Positions 9,488-18,229 of a stretch of 50,780 bases of DNA are shown here, piece by piece. The stretch's first letter is position 1. Every line of letters begins with the position of its first letter. The notes beneath the pieces are model-generated. The model saw nothing but the letters and a program-made list of their open reading frames with translations. It did not search any database and was not told where the DNA came from. The translations under genes were made by a program, and so were the position numbers. Source of the DNA: Streptomyces griseoluteus. GTDB taxonomy: Bacteria; Actinomycetota; Actinomycetes; Streptomycetales; Streptomycetaceae. The stretch covers positions 1 through 50,780 of the forward strand of contig JOBE01000051.1 of NCBI GenBank assembly GCA_000717735.1, written 5' to 3'.

Positions 9488-10864
9488 GTGAAACGCCTGA
9501 CCGCACTGACACTCGCACTGATGTTCGCTTTATCGTCCCAGGCCGTGTCCGCCCCCGCGCGCACCGGCATCGACTTCCGCGCCGAACTCCAGCCCATCGA
9601 CGGATTCGGCTTCTCGATGGCCTTCCAGCGGGCCGACCTGCTCCACGGCGCGCGCGGCCTCAGCCCGGCCAAGCAACGCGAGGTGCTCGACCTGCTGCTC
9701 AGCAAGGACAAGGGCGCGGGCCTCTCGATCCTGCGCCTGGGCATCGGCTCGTCGACCGACAGGGTCTACGACCACATGCCGACGATCCTGCCGGCCGATC
9801 CCGGCGGGCCGGACGCCCCACCGAAGTACGTCTGGGACGGCTGGGACGGCGGCCAGGTCTGGCTCGCCAAGGAGGCCAAGGCCTACGGCGTCGAACGGTT
9901 CTTCGCCGACGCCTGGAGCGCCCCGGCCTTCATGAAGACCAACAGCAGCGAGAACGACGGCGGCGAGCTGCTGCCCGCATGGCGTCAGGCCTACGCGAAC
10001 TACCTCGTCCAGTACGCGAAGTTCTACCAGCGCGAGGGCATCAGGATCACCGACCTGGGATTCACCAACGAACCCGACTGGACGGCGACGTACGCCTCGA
10101 TGCGGTTCACCCCGCAACAGGCCGTCGACTTCCTCAAGGTGCTCGGGCCGACCGTTCGCGCATCCGGACTGAAGACCGACCTGGTCTGCTGCGACGCCGC
10201 GGGCTGGGACCGGCAGGTCACCTACACCGAGGCCATCGAGGCGGACCCCGTGGCCGGCAAGGCCGTGCGGACCATCACCGGACACCGCTACAGCGGGCCG
10301 ACCGAGGTCCCGCAGCCGACCGACAAGCGCGTGTGGATGTCGGAATGGTCGCCGGACGGCGCCACCTGGAACGAGAACTGGGACGACGGCAGCGGATACG
10401 ACGGCTTCACCGTCGCGGCCGACATCCAGAACACCCTGACCGTCGGCAACGCCAACGCCTACGTCTACTGGACCGGCGCGTCCCTCGGCGCGACCCGCGG
10501 ACTCATCCAGCTCGCCAACCCCGGAGACGACTACCGGGTGTCCAAGCGGTACTGGGCACTGGCCGCCTTCAGCCGGTTCATCCGCCCCGACGCCGTCCGC
10601 GTACCTGTCACGAACGCCGACCCGGCCCTGCGGATCACGGCCTTCCGCAACACCGACGGCAGCCGCGTGATCGAGATCCTCAACACCGCGACCACCGAAC
10701 GCTCCGCCGACTTCTCCCTCCGCGGCGGGCACGACCGGCACCCCGACGGCTACGTCACCGACGAGACCCGCTCGATCGCCCCCGCCGACGTCGTCTCCAC
10801 GCGCGGCACCACCCTCACGGCGAAGCTCGCGCCGCGCGCGCTGACCACGATCGTCCTCGACTGA
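9488..10864 (+). CDS. Secreted GH30 family glycosidase, probable xylanase, subfamily 7-like
   Basis: The 458-residue product has a signal peptide (about 1-22), a GH30 barrel with acid/base E195 (TNEPDW) and nucleophile E286 (WMSEWSPDG), and a C-terminal beta side domain typical of GH30. The stretches IDGFGFSMAFQRA, ILRLGIGSS and ADAWSAPAFMKTN resemble what I recall of subfamily 7, best known from fungal xylobiohydrolases and glucuronoxylanases, more than the bacterial subfamily 8. It probably releases short or methylglucuronate-bearing xylo-oligosaccharides. The GTG at 9488 follows GAGGAG. Because it sits inside an importer operon, its products are probably what the importer takes up. The subfamily is a judgement from memory. 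Confidence 0.85.
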   Translation: MKRLTALTLALMFALSSQAVSAPARTGIDFRAELQPIDGFGFSMAFQRADLLHGARGLSPAKQREVLDLLLSKDKGAGLSILRLGIGSSTDRVYDHMPTILPADPGGPDAPPKYVWDGWDGGQVWLAKEAKAYGVERFFADAWSAPAFMKTNSSENDGGELLPAWRQAYANYLVQYAKFYQREGIRITDLGFTNEPDWTATYASMRFTPQQAVDFLKVLGPTVRASGLKTDLVCCDAAGWDRQVTYTEAIEADPVAGKAVRTITGHRYSGPTEVPQPTDKRVWMSEWSPDGATWNENWDDGSGYDGFTVAADIQNTLTVGNANAYVYWTGASLGATRGLIQLANPGDDYRVSKRYWALAAFSRFIRPDAVRVPVTNADPALRITAFRNTDGSRVIEILNTATTERSADFSLRGGHDRHPDGYVTDETRSIAPADVVSTRGTTLTAKLAPRALTTIVLD

Positions 10865-10890
10865 ACCGCCCCGCACCCGAGGAGTCCCTC

Positions 10891-11931
10891 ATGTTCCTGT
10901 CCCGGAACCTCATCGCCCTGTCCGCCGCCCTCTGCCTCGGAGCCGGCCTCGCCGCCGCGCCCGCGGCCGCGGAACCCCGGCCCAGAACGCTCGGCGAGCT
11001 GGCCAAGAAGCACCACAAGTACTTCGGCTCCGCCACCGACAACCCCGAGTTCACCGACGCCGCCTACCTGAAGCTGCTCGGCAGCGAATTCGGGCAGACC
11101 ACCCCCGGCAACGCCATGAAGTGGTACGCCACCGAGCCCGAGCGCGGCGTCTTCGACTTCACCGCCGCCGACGAGGTGATGGCCTTCGCCAAGGACCACC
11201 ACCAGAAGGTCCGCGGCCACACCCTCGTCTGGCACAGCCAGCTCCCCGCCTGGCTCACCGAGGGCACCTGGACCCCCGACGAGCTGCGCGCCATCCTCAA
11301 GAACCACATCCAGACCGTGGCCCGGCACTACAAGGGCCGGGTGATCCACTGGGACGTCGTCAACGAGGCCTTCGACGAGGACGGCACCTACCGCGAGTCG
11401 CTCTTCTACAAGACGCTCGGCCCCGGCTACATCGCCGACGCCCTGCGCTGGGCCCACGAGGCGGACCCGCACGCCAAGCTGTACCTCAACGACTACAACG
11501 TCGACGGGATCGGCCCCAAGAGCGACGCGTACTACACCCTGATCAAGCAGCTGAGGGCCGACGGCGTCCCGGTGGAGGGCTTCGGCATCCAGGGCCATCT
11601 GGCACTCCAGTACGGCTTCCCCGCCGACGTCCGGCAGAACATGCAGCGCTTCGCCGACCTCGGCGTCGAGGTCGCCGTCACCGAGCTCGACATCCGGATG
11701 AACCTCCCCGCGACCCCTTCGATGCTCGCCACCCAGGCCACCTGGTACGCCGACTACGTCAAGGCCTGCCTGGCGGTCCAGAAGTGCGTCGGCATCACCA
11801 TCTGGGACTACACCGACAAGTACTCGTGGATCCCCTCCGTCTTCCCCGGTGAGGGCGCGGCCCTGCCCTACGACGAGAACCTGCTGCCCAAGCCCGCCTA
11901 CCACTCGATCAGGAAGGCGCTGGGCGGATGA
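10891..11931 (+). CDS. Secreted single-domain GH10 endo-1,4-beta-xylanase
   Basis: The 346-residue protein has a signal peptide ending near AAA-E (about 27) and one GH10 barrel with acid/base E159 (WDVVNEAF) and nucleophile E265 (VTELDI). Unlike the XlnA-type enzyme at 3186 it has no carbohydrate-binding module, so it may act on soluble or shorter xylan. The ATG at 10891 follows GAGGAG; the open frame further upstream is an antisense-type shadow of the GH30 gene. The stop overlaps the next start in ATGA, coupling a secreted xylanase to a cytoplasmic oxidoreductase. Confidence 0.95.
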   Translation: MFLSRNLIALSAALCLGAGLAAAPAAAEPRPRTLGELAKKHHKYFGSATDNPEFTDAAYLKLLGSEFGQTTPGNAMKWYATEPERGVFDFTAADEVMAFAKDHHQKVRGHTLVWHSQLPAWLTEGTWTPDELRAILKNHIQTVARHYKGRVIHWDVVNEAFDEDGTYRESLFYKTLGPGYIADALRWAHEADPHAKLYLNDYNVDGIGPKSDAYYTLIKQLRADGVPVEGFGIQGHLALQYGFPADVRQNMQRFADLGVEVAVTELDIRMNLPATPSMLATQATWYADYVKACLAVQKCVGITIWDYTDKYSWIPSVFPGEGAALPYDENLLPKPAYHSIRKALGG

Positions 11932-12974
11932 TACGCACGGCGATCGTAGGGACGGGCGGGATCGCGGGCATCTGCCACATCCCCGCCCTCCGGGCGCAGG
12001 CGCACCGCGCCGTGATCGTGGCAGCCGTCGACGTGGACGCGGCGCGCGCCGAGGCGTTCGCGACCGAACACGGCGTCCCCGCCGTCTACACCGACCTGCA
12101 CACCATGCTCTACGAGCAGAGGCCGGACCTCGTGCACCTGTGCACGCCGCCGTTCCTGCACGCCGAACAGGCCGTGGCATGCCTGGAGTCGGGCGCGTGG
12201 GTGTGGTGCGAGAAGCCGGTGGCCCTGTCGCTGGCCGAACTCGACCGGATCCACGCCGCCGAGGGGCACGCCGTCGCGGGCGCGGTGTTCCAGCACAGGT
12301 ACGGCTCGGGGGCCCGGTACCTGCGCGGCCTGGTCGCGGCCGGGACGCTGGGCCGTCCGCTGGTCACGCAGTGCGTCACCGCCTGGTACCGCGACGACGC
12401 CTACTACGACGTGCCGTGGCGCGGCACCTGGGAGAGCGAGGGCGGCGGCCCGACGCTGGGTCACGGCATCCACCAGATGGACCTGATGCTCGCGGTGCTC
12501 GGCGAATGGGCCGAGGTGCGCGCGATGGCCGGCTGTCTCGAGCGCGACGTCCAGACCGAGGACGTGTCCGCGGCACTGGTCCGGTTCGAGAACGGAGCCA
12601 TCGCGACGGTCGTCAACAGCGTCCTCTCACCGCGCGAGGAGAGCTACCTGCGATTCGACCTCACCGACGCCACGGTCGAGCTTCGGCACCTGTACGGCTA
12701 CTCCAACGCGGACTGGACGGTCACGACCAGGTCGGCCGGCGTGACGTGGGAGCCGCCGGACGACCTGCCCAGCTCGCACACCGCCCAGCTCGCGGACTTC
12801 CTGGACGGCTACGAGGCCGGGATCCGGCCCGACCTCGGCAGATCCACCATGGAACTGGTCACCGCCCTGTACAAGGCCGCGATCACCGGCCTGCCGGTCC
12901 GGCGCGGGGAGATCGACGCGGCCGACCCGTTCTACGGCTCACTCAACGGGGGACGCCCGGAGGTGTTCCGATGA
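11928..12974 (+). CDS. Gfo/Idh/MocA-family NAD(P)-dependent oxidoreductase
   Basis: The 348-residue protein has an N-terminal Rossmann fold (VGTGGIAG, residues 7-14) and the family signature CEKPVA (about 94-99) carrying the catalytic lysine. A C-terminal alpha/beta substrate domain with GHGIHQMDL supplies a likely catalytic histidine. Members oxidise or reduce sugar derivatives. There is no signal peptide, so it is cytoplasmic. It overlaps both neighbours by 4 bases and travels with the PmoA-like gene. A role in converting an imported sugar or sugar acid from xylan side chains is an inference from the operon. Confidence 0.9.
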   Translation: MIRTAIVGTGGIAGICHIPALRAQAHRAVIVAAVDVDAARAEAFATEHGVPAVYTDLHTMLYEQRPDLVHLCTPPFLHAEQAVACLESGAWVWCEKPVALSLAELDRIHAAEGHAVAGAVFQHRYGSGARYLRGLVAAGTLGRPLVTQCVTAWYRDDAYYDVPWRGTWESEGGGPTLGHGIHQMDLMLAVLGEWAEVRAMAGCLERDVQTEDVSAALVRFENGAIATVVNSVLSPREESYLRFDLTDATVELRHLYGYSNADWTVTTRSAGVTWEPPDDLPSSHTAQLADFLDGYEAGIRPDLGRSTMELVTALYKAAITGLPVRRGEIDAADPFYGSLNGGRPEVFR

Positions 12975-13831
12975 CCTTCGAACTCCTCGAGAACGAGGAC
13001 TCGCTGACCGTCCGGGCCCGCGACGTCGACCTCTTCCGGTACGTGCACCGGCCGGTCATGGACCCCTTCGAGGCGCCGAAGCCCTACCTGCACCCGGTGC
13101 GCACGCTCGCCGGCGACGTCGTCACCGGATACCGGCCGCACGACCACCGCTGGCACAAGGGCGTCCAGATCACGGCGTCGTGGCTGTCAGGGCAGAACTT
13201 CTGGGGCGGCGGCACCTACCTGCGCGGCCGGGGCTACGTCGACCTGCCGAACCTCGGCACGATGCGCAGCCTCAGCCTGACCGCCGGGACGGGCCACGGC
13301 CGCGCCGTGATCACCGAGGACCTGGCCTGGCACACGATGGCGGGGGAGCACTGGATCGACGAACGCCGCACGCTGACCGCGTGCGGCGTCGAGGCCGACT
13401 CCTGGACCCTTGAGGTCACCACCGCGCTGACCAACGTCCTCGACACCGGCCTGGTTTTCGGCAGCCCTGGCACACAGGGCAGAGAGCTCGCCGGATACTC
13501 CGGTCTGTTCTGGCGCGGCCCGCGCGACTTCACCGGTGGCGAGGTGATCGGCCCCGCGATGGGCGAGAAGGGCGACTGGCTGGCCTTCGTCGGGAGGCAC
13601 GACGAGGTCGACCGCTCCTCCACGCTCCTGTTCCTGGACGATCCGGACACTCCCTGCCACTGGTTCGTCCGCAGCGAGCCCATCCCCGCCGTCAACCCGT
13701 CTCTGGCGTTCGACACGGAACTGCCGCTGGCCCCGGGCGACACCCTGTCGCGCCGCTACCGGATCGTCGTGGCGGACGGCGCCTGGACCTCCGGGCGCCT
13801 GTCCCGATACGTAGCGGAGCACCCGTGGTGA
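12971..13831 (+). CDS. PmoA-like (DUF6807) protein of unknown function
   Basis: The 286-residue protein has no signal peptide or membrane segment. It is rich in beta-strand patterns and contains a conserved HDHRWHKGVQ segment (around residues 55-66), with GQNFWGGG and SGLFWRGPRDF motifs. I recognise it as the family databases call PmoA-like or DUF6807, common in carbohydrate operons beside Gfo/Idh/MocA genes. The methane monooxygenase name is misleading: it is not an integral membrane PmoA. The histidine cluster could bind a metal or a sugar. It overlaps the oxidoreductase by ATGA and the next gene by 4-7 bases. Confidence 0.75.
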   Translation: MTFELLENEDSLTVRARDVDLFRYVHRPVMDPFEAPKPYLHPVRTLAGDVVTGYRPHDHRWHKGVQITASWLSGQNFWGGGTYLRGRGYVDLPNLGTMRSLSLTAGTGHGRAVITEDLAWHTMAGEHWIDERRTLTACGVEADSWTLEVTTALTNVLDTGLVFGSPGTQGRELAGYSGLFWRGPRDFTGGEVIGPAMGEKGDWLAFVGRHDEVDRSSTLLFLDDPDTPCHWFVRSEPIPAVNPSLAFDTELPLAPGDTLSRRYRIVVADGAWTSGRLSRYVAEHPW

Positions 13832-14571
13832 TCCCGTTCCCCGGCGGCGTGGGGATCTCCGGGCTCACCGTGTACGACTGGGAGGCCGCCGACGGACTGT
13901 GCGGCGGCACACCCCACATGCACCTCGTGTGCTCCGAGGCCTACGTCGTCCTCGGCGGCGCGGGCAGCGTCCAGACCCTCACCACCTCCGGTTTCGCCGA
14001 CACCCCGCTGCACCCGGGCGACGTCGTCTGGTTCACCCCGGGCACGATCCACCGCCTCGTCAACGCCGGCGGTCTGCGCCTCGTGGTGCTCATGCAGAAC
14101 AGCGGACTCCCCGAGGCGGGCGACGCCGTCTTCACCTTCCCCGCTTCCGTCCTTGCCGATCCCCACGCCTACCGGCGGGCGGCCGCCCTGACCGGCGACC
14201 ATTCCGTGGCGGCGCGCCGCCGCCGCGACCTCGCACTGGAGGGTTTCCTGGCCTTGCGCGAAGGCGGGCTGCGGGAGTTCCACACCGCGGCCGCCCGCCT
14301 GAAGAGCGAGCTCCTGGACGCCTGGCGGATCCGCTGGCGTGACGGCCCGCTGGCCGCGGCCGTCGCGACCGGCCGTCAACTGGAACGGCTGAAAGCCGGA
14401 GACCTCTCGCACCTCGGCCACGGCGAGGTGCTGCGCCTGGAACGCCCGCAGCACCAGGTCTTCGGCATGTGCGGCCGCCTTCACACCTATCCCCTTCCCG
14501 ACCCGCCGACGCGTCCGCTCGCCGGTTCGCCGGGGTCACCCCACCCCCACCCCCCGAAGGAGCTCTCCTGA
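13825..14571 (+). CDS. Cupin-domain protein with alpha-helical C-terminal region
   Basis: The 248-residue protein has an N-terminal cupin barrel. [16 protein letters not shown] carries the first metal-ligand motif and [19 protein letters not shown] the second (HRL histidine). From about residue 115 to the end the sequence looks helical and basic, with no family I recognise. Cupins here may be sugar isomerases, epimerases or sensors. The start could be GTG 13825 or GTG 13828; the latter gives a classic GTGA overlap with the preceding stop. The last roughly 20 residues are proline-rich. Its stop overlaps the GH62 start by one base. Confidence 0.75.
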   Translation: MVIPFPGGVGISGLTVYDWEAADGLCGGTPHMHLVCSEAYVVLGGAGSVQTLTTSGFADTPLHPGDVVWFTPGTIHRLVNAGGLRLVVLMQNSGLPEAGDAVFTFPASVLADPHAYRRAAALTGDHSVAARRRRDLALEGFLALREGGLREFHTAAARLKSELLDAWRIRWRDGPLAAAVATGRQLERLKAGDLSHLGHGEVLRLERPQHQVFGMCGRLHTYPLPDPPTRPLAGSPGSPHPHPPKELS

Positions 14572-16052
14572 TGTCGTCCCGCCATCCGTTCTCGAACCAC
14601 CTCAGAGGCCTGCTCGCCGTCCTCGCGCCCTTACTGCTCCTGGCCACCTTCTTCACCGCCCAGCCCGCGGGCGCGGCGCCGGTCATCGACACCAACGCCT
14701 CGTACGTACTGGTCAACCGCAACAGCGGCAAGGCCCTGGACGTCTACCAACTGGCGACCGGCGACGGCGCCCGCATCACCCAGTGGTCCAGGAACGACCA
14801 GAACCAGCAGCAGTGGCAGTTCGTCGACTCCGGCGGCGGCTACTACCGCGTCAAGTCCCGCCACTCCGGCAAGGTGCTGGACGTCCAGGGCGGGTCCACC
14901 GCCAACGGCGGCGCGATCGTCCAGTGGGCCGACGCGAACGGCACCAACCAGCAGTGGCGCCTCGCCGACAGCCCGGACGGTCACGTGAGGCTCATCGCGC
15001 GCCACAGCGGCAAGGCCCTCGAAGTGCAGGGCGCCTCCACCGCCGACAACGCGAACATCGTCCAGTACGACGACTGGGGCGGCACCAACCAGCAGTGGCA
15101 GCTCGTCAAGGTCGGCGCCGGCACCCCCGGCACGTGCGCCCTCCCGTCGACGTACCGCTGGACGTCGACGGGCGCGCTGGCGCAGCCCAAGGCGGGCTGG
15201 GCCTCCCTCAAGGACTTCACCGTCGCCCCGTACAACGGCAAGCACCTCGTCTACGCGACGACGCACGGCGCCGCGGGAACGGGAGCGGGCTGGGGTTCGA
15301 TGAACTTCAGCCCGTTCGGCAACTGGTCCGAGATGGCCTCGGCCGGCCAGAACACCATGTCGAACTCCGTCGTCGCGCCCACGCTCTTCTACTTCGCGCC
15401 GAAGAACATCTGGGTGCTCGCCTACCAGTGGGGAGGCGGGAGCGCCTTCTCCTACCGGACGTCGAGCGACCCCACCAACCCCAACGGCTGGTCGGCACAG
15501 CAGGTGCTCTTCTCCGGAAGCATCACCGGCTCCACGACGGGCCCCATCGACCAGACGCTCATCGCCGACGGCACGAACATGTACCTGTTCTTCGCCGGTG
15601 ACAACGGCAAGATCTACCGGGCGAGCATGCCGATCGGGAACTTCCCTGGCAGCTTCGGCTCGACCTACACGACGATCATGAGCGACACGACGAACAACCT
15701 GTTCGAGGCCCCGCAGGTCTACAAGCTCCAGGGCCAGGACCGCTACCTCATGATCGTCGAGGCGATCGGCTCGCAGGGCCGGTACTTCCGCTCGTTCACG
15801 TCCACCAGCCTGAACGGCTCGTGGACGCCCCAGGCCGCGACCGAGAGCAACCCCTTCGCCGGCAAGGCCAACAGCGGCGCCACCTGGACCAACGACATCA
15901 GCCACGGCGAACTGATCCGCGCCGGCGCCGATCAGACCTTCACCGTCGATCCCTGCAACCTGCAGTTCCTCTATCAGGGACGCGCCCCCGACTCCGGCGG
16001 CGAATACGGCCAGTGGCCCTACCGGCCGGGTCTGCTGACGCTGCAGCGCTGA
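14571..16052 (+). CDS. Secreted alpha-L-arabinofuranosidase, CBM13 plus GH62
   Basis: The 493-residue protein has a signal peptide (to about 36, AGAA), a ricin-type CBM13 module (about 40-180) and a GH62 five-bladed propeller (about 188-493). Probable catalytic residues are D215 in SLKDFTV and E379 in NLFEAPQ, with D327 in PIDQTLI as the third conserved acid. The order CBM13-GH62 is that of characterised Streptomyces GH62 enzymes. It removes arabinose from arabinoxylan so that the xylanases can work. AAGGAG precedes the ATG at 14571. The lectin module is near-identical in plan to that of the esterase at 1793. It is the last gene of the operon and is followed by two hairpins. Confidence 0.95.
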   Translation: MSSRHPFSNHLRGLLAVLAPLLLLATFFTAQPAGAAPVIDTNASYVLVNRNSGKALDVYQLATGDGARITQWSRNDQNQQQWQFVDSGGGYYRVKSRHSGKVLDVQGGSTANGGAIVQWADANGTNQQWRLADSPDGHVRLIARHSGKALEVQGASTADNANIVQYDDWGGTNQQWQLVKVGAGTPGTCALPSTYRWTSTGALAQPKAGWASLKDFTVAPYNGKHLVYATTHGAAGTGAGWGSMNFSPFGNWSEMASAGQNTMSNSVVAPTLFYFAPKNIWVLAYQWGGGSAFSYRTSSDPTNPNGWSAQQVLFSGSITGSTTGPIDQTLIADGTNMYLFFAGDNGKIYRASMPIGNFPGSFGSTYTTIMSDTTNNLFEAPQVYKLQGQDRYLMIVEAIGSQGRYFRSFTSTSLNGSWTPQAATESNPFAGKANSGATWTNDISHGELIRAGADQTFTVDPCNLQFLYQGRAPDSGGEYGQWPYRPGLLTLQR

Positions 16053-16067
16053 CGACGTGACCCGGGT

Positions 16068-16122
16068 CCGGCTCCGGAGTGGAGCCGGGCGGGGCGGGCT
16101 CGGCGAAACGCCGAGCCCGCCC
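16068..16122 (+). terminator. Double-hairpin terminator of the xylan operon
   Basis: The first hairpin pairs 16068-16075 with 16081-16088 (8 bp, loop GGAGT). The second pairs 16092-16105 with 16109-16122 perfectly (14 bp, loop AAA). They start 16 bases after the GH62 stop and separate this operon from the epimerase promoter. Confidence 0.9.
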
Positions 16123-16185
16123 ACCTGCTGTGCCAACTCCCGGGACGTCCAAGGGAGATGGACGACAGCCGCGATGCGCAGACCG

Positions 16186-16215
16186 TTGACACACACCTCG
16201 CGACGTCATTACGGT
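16186..16215 (+). promoter_or_regulatory. Promoter of the aldose epimerase gene
   Basis: TTGACA (16186-16191) is followed by 18 bases and TACGGT (16210-16215). Transcription should start near 16222, right at the operator-like repeat that follows. Confidence 0.65.
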
Positions 16216-16224
16216 CACGCCACG

Positions 16225-16247
16225 ATTTCGAACGTGTGACGAAATAT
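16225..16247. promoter_or_regulatory. Operator-like element with TTTCG and CGAAA arms
   Basis: ATTTCG (16225-16230) and CGAAAT (16240-16245) are inverted about a 9-base spacer, the reverse order of the sites at the xylanase. The octamer CGAAATAT (16240-16247) is identical to 6293-6300 in the importer operator. It may be a weak or half site for the same LacI-family repressor. Confidence 0.45.
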
Positions 16248-16278
16248 CGAACGACCTACGTCAAGGAGCCCGATCGAG

Positions 16279-17445
16279 ATGACCATCAACAGGCGTACGG
16301 TGATGGCGGCGGGCGCCGCCGGAGTGGCGGCAGCGGCCGCGGGAACGGCCCCGGCGTTCGCCGCGGGCGGCACGGAGCGACCGGGCGGAAGACCGGCGAA
16401 GGAGCTGTTCGGGACCCTGCCCGACGGCACGCGCGTCCACCGCTGGACGGTGGCCGCGGGAGGCACCCGGCTGAGCGTGCTGTCGTACGGCGGCATCGTC
16501 CAGGCCCTCGAAATCCCCGACCGGCGTGGGCGGTACGCGAACGTGTCGCTGGGCTTCGACAACCTCGAGGACTACGTGGCGGGCAGCCCGTACTTCGGCG
16601 CGATCATCGGCCGCTACGGCAACCGCATCGCGGGCGGCGCCTTCACCCTCGACGGAAGTACGTACCGACTCCCCGTCAACGACGACCCGAACAGCCTGCA
16701 CGGCGGGGACAAGGGGTTCGACAAGCGCGTGTGGGACGTCGAGCCGTACGCGCAAGGCCCCGACACCGGCCTCACCCTGCGCTACGTCAGCGCGGACGGC
16801 GAGATGGGCTACCCCGGCACCCTGCGCATCCGGGTCGACTACGTCCTCACGCCCCGCGGCGACTTCCGCATCGACTACGAGGCCACGACGGACAGGGCCA
16901 CCGTCGTGAACCTCACCAACCACACGTACTTCAACCTCGCGGGAGAGGGCGGCGGCAGCATCCTCGACCACAACCTGAGGATCGCCGCGTCCCGCTACAC
17001 CCCCGTCGACGCCACCCTCATCCCGACCGGCGAACTCGCCAAGGTCGCGCACACCCCCTTCGACTTCCGCAGTGGCAAGCCCATCGGCCGGGACATCCGC
17101 GACGCGCACCCGCAGGTCGTCTTCGGCCGGGGCTACGACCACAACTTCGCGCTCGACAAGGGACTCACCGACGCCCCGCAGCATGTCGCGACCGTGACGG
17201 AACCCGTCCACGGCCGCGTGATGAAGATCGCGACCACCGAGCCGGGCCTGCAGTTCTACAGCGGCAACTTCCTCGACGCCACACTGGCGGGCACCTCGGG
17301 GAAGGTCTACCGCCAGGGTGACGGCTTCTGCCTGGAGACCCAGCACTTCCCCGACTCGCCCAACCAGCCGAACTTCCCGTCGACGGTGCTCCGCCCGGGC
17401 CGGACCTACCGCTCGACGACGGTGCACTCCTTCGCCGCCCGCTGA
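16279..17445 (+). CDS. Secreted aldose 1-epimerase (GalM family)
   Basis: The 388-residue protein starts with a twin-arginine signal (INRRTVMAAGAAG) ending near AFA (about 30), so it is probably exported folded by Tat. The mature part is a GalM mutarotase fold, with the usual NRIAGGAF, NDDPNSLHGG and TNHTYFNLAG motifs holding the substrate-binding histidines. It interconverts alpha and beta anomers of free sugars, here probably xylose or arabinose released outside the cell. AAGGAG precedes the ATG at 16279. It has its own promoter with an operator-like element related to those of the xylan operon. Confidence 0.93.
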   Translation: MTINRRTVMAAGAAGVAAAAAGTAPAFAAGGTERPGGRPAKELFGTLPDGTRVHRWTVAAGGTRLSVLSYGGIVQALEIPDRRGRYANVSLGFDNLEDYVAGSPYFGAIIGRYGNRIAGGAFTLDGSTYRLPVNDDPNSLHGGDKGFDKRVWDVEPYAQGPDTGLTLRYVSADGEMGYPGTLRIRVDYVLTPRGDFRIDYEATTDRATVVNLTNHTYFNLAGEGGGSILDHNLRIAASRYTPVDATLIPTGELAKVAHTPFDFRSGKPIGRDIRDAHPQVVFGRGYDHNFALDKGLTDAPQHVATVTEPVHGRVMKIATTEPGLQFYSGNFLDATLAGTSGKVYRQGDGFCLETQHFPDSPNQPNFPSTVLRPGRTYRSTTVHSFAAR

Positions 17446-17476
17446 CACGGCGCGTGAGCCCCTGCCAGGGATCCCG

Positions 17477-18055
17477 TCACGGATCGGGCCGCTCGGGCGA
17501 CGTGGCCGCGTCGCGTCGTGACAGCCCGAGCCGTACCGCTCCGACCATGACCTTGGCGATCAGGCCCACGAGAACGAGGTCGACCACCATCTGAACGGTG
17601 GTCAGCACCCGCGCCGTCTGCGAGACGGGCACGATGTCACCGAAGCCGACGGTCGCGAACACGGTCACCGAGAAGTACAGGGCGTCGATCCGGCTGAGCG
17701 GTTCGGAGAACGAGTGCGACCCCTGCTCGTGCGCGTACAGGAAGTAGGTCGCCGAGAACAGCAGCAGAAAGAGCGGGACGGCCGTGGTCAGCGCCTCGAC
17801 GGCGCGCAGCCGGGGGTGGGGCGACGCGACGACGGCGACCGTCTGCAGCGCGAGGAGCGCGCCGATTCCCAGCAGGCCCAGGGCGAGCACCCCGGCGGTG
17901 TGCCGGTCGAGATCGCGGTCGAGGGGGAGCAGGAAGTACAGGGCGGTGGTCGCCGCCACCACGGCGGCGGAGCGCAGGAGCGGAAGGAGGAAACGCAGAC
18001 GGCGGCGGTGGCGTCGCCACCACCGCGTTCCACCCTCCGCCGGCGTGTCGCTCAT
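17477..18055 (-). CDS. Two-pore-helix-type potassium channel protein
   Basis: The product is 192 residues from the ATG at 18055. After a basic start (WWRRHRRRLRF) it has about four hydrophobic segments. The last pair brackets a pore loop with the selectivity-filter motif TVGFGD, as in the Ion_trans_2 family. There is no cytoplasmic RCK regulatory domain. GGAGG lies 13 bases upstream of ATG 18055, which is rather far; a GTG at 18145 would add 30 residues without an obvious binding site. The gene converges on the epimerase gene with a gap of about 30 bases. Confidence 0.85.
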   Translation of the reverse strand: MSDTPAEGGTRWWRRHRRRLRFLLPLLRSAAVVAATTALYFLLPLDRDLDRHTAGVLALGLLGIGALLALQTVAVVASPHPRLRAVEALTTAVPLFLLLFSATYFLYAHEQGSHSFSEPLSRIDALYFSVTVFATVGFGDIVPVSQTARVLTTVQMVVDLVLVGLIAKVMVGAVRLGLSRRDAATSPERPDP

Positions 18056-18229
18056 GAGGGCAGCGGTTCCTCCGGCCGGCCGGGCTCGGGTGCCATAGGG
18101 GTCTCCTGAAGGGCGCTTCGCGGGTGACGTCGAGCGGGGGACCACCCGCCGTCAGTCCAGCTAAGGCCCTCCTCTCCACTCCCGCGACCGGAGCGACGCC
18201 CCGGTCCCTCCTTCGGCGGAAAGGGGGGG

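Noticed and set aside
9979..10890. Extended N-terminus for the second GH10 xylanase
   Set aside because: It overlaps the GH30 gene in another frame, is arginine-rich, and a signal peptide with a ribosome-binding site begins at 10891.
11849..12970. Extended N-terminus for the PmoA-like protein
   Set aside because: It lies on the oxidoreductase gene in a different frame and has arginine- and glycine-rich shadow composition; the ATGA overlap at 12971 marks the real start.
12971..13831. Particulate methane monooxygenase subunit
   Set aside because: The family name contains PmoA, but the protein has no membrane helices and sits in a sugar operon.
17470..17485. Small inverted repeat between epimerase and ion channel genes
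   Set aside because: The stem is only 5 bp (GATCC/GGATC), too weak to call as a terminator.
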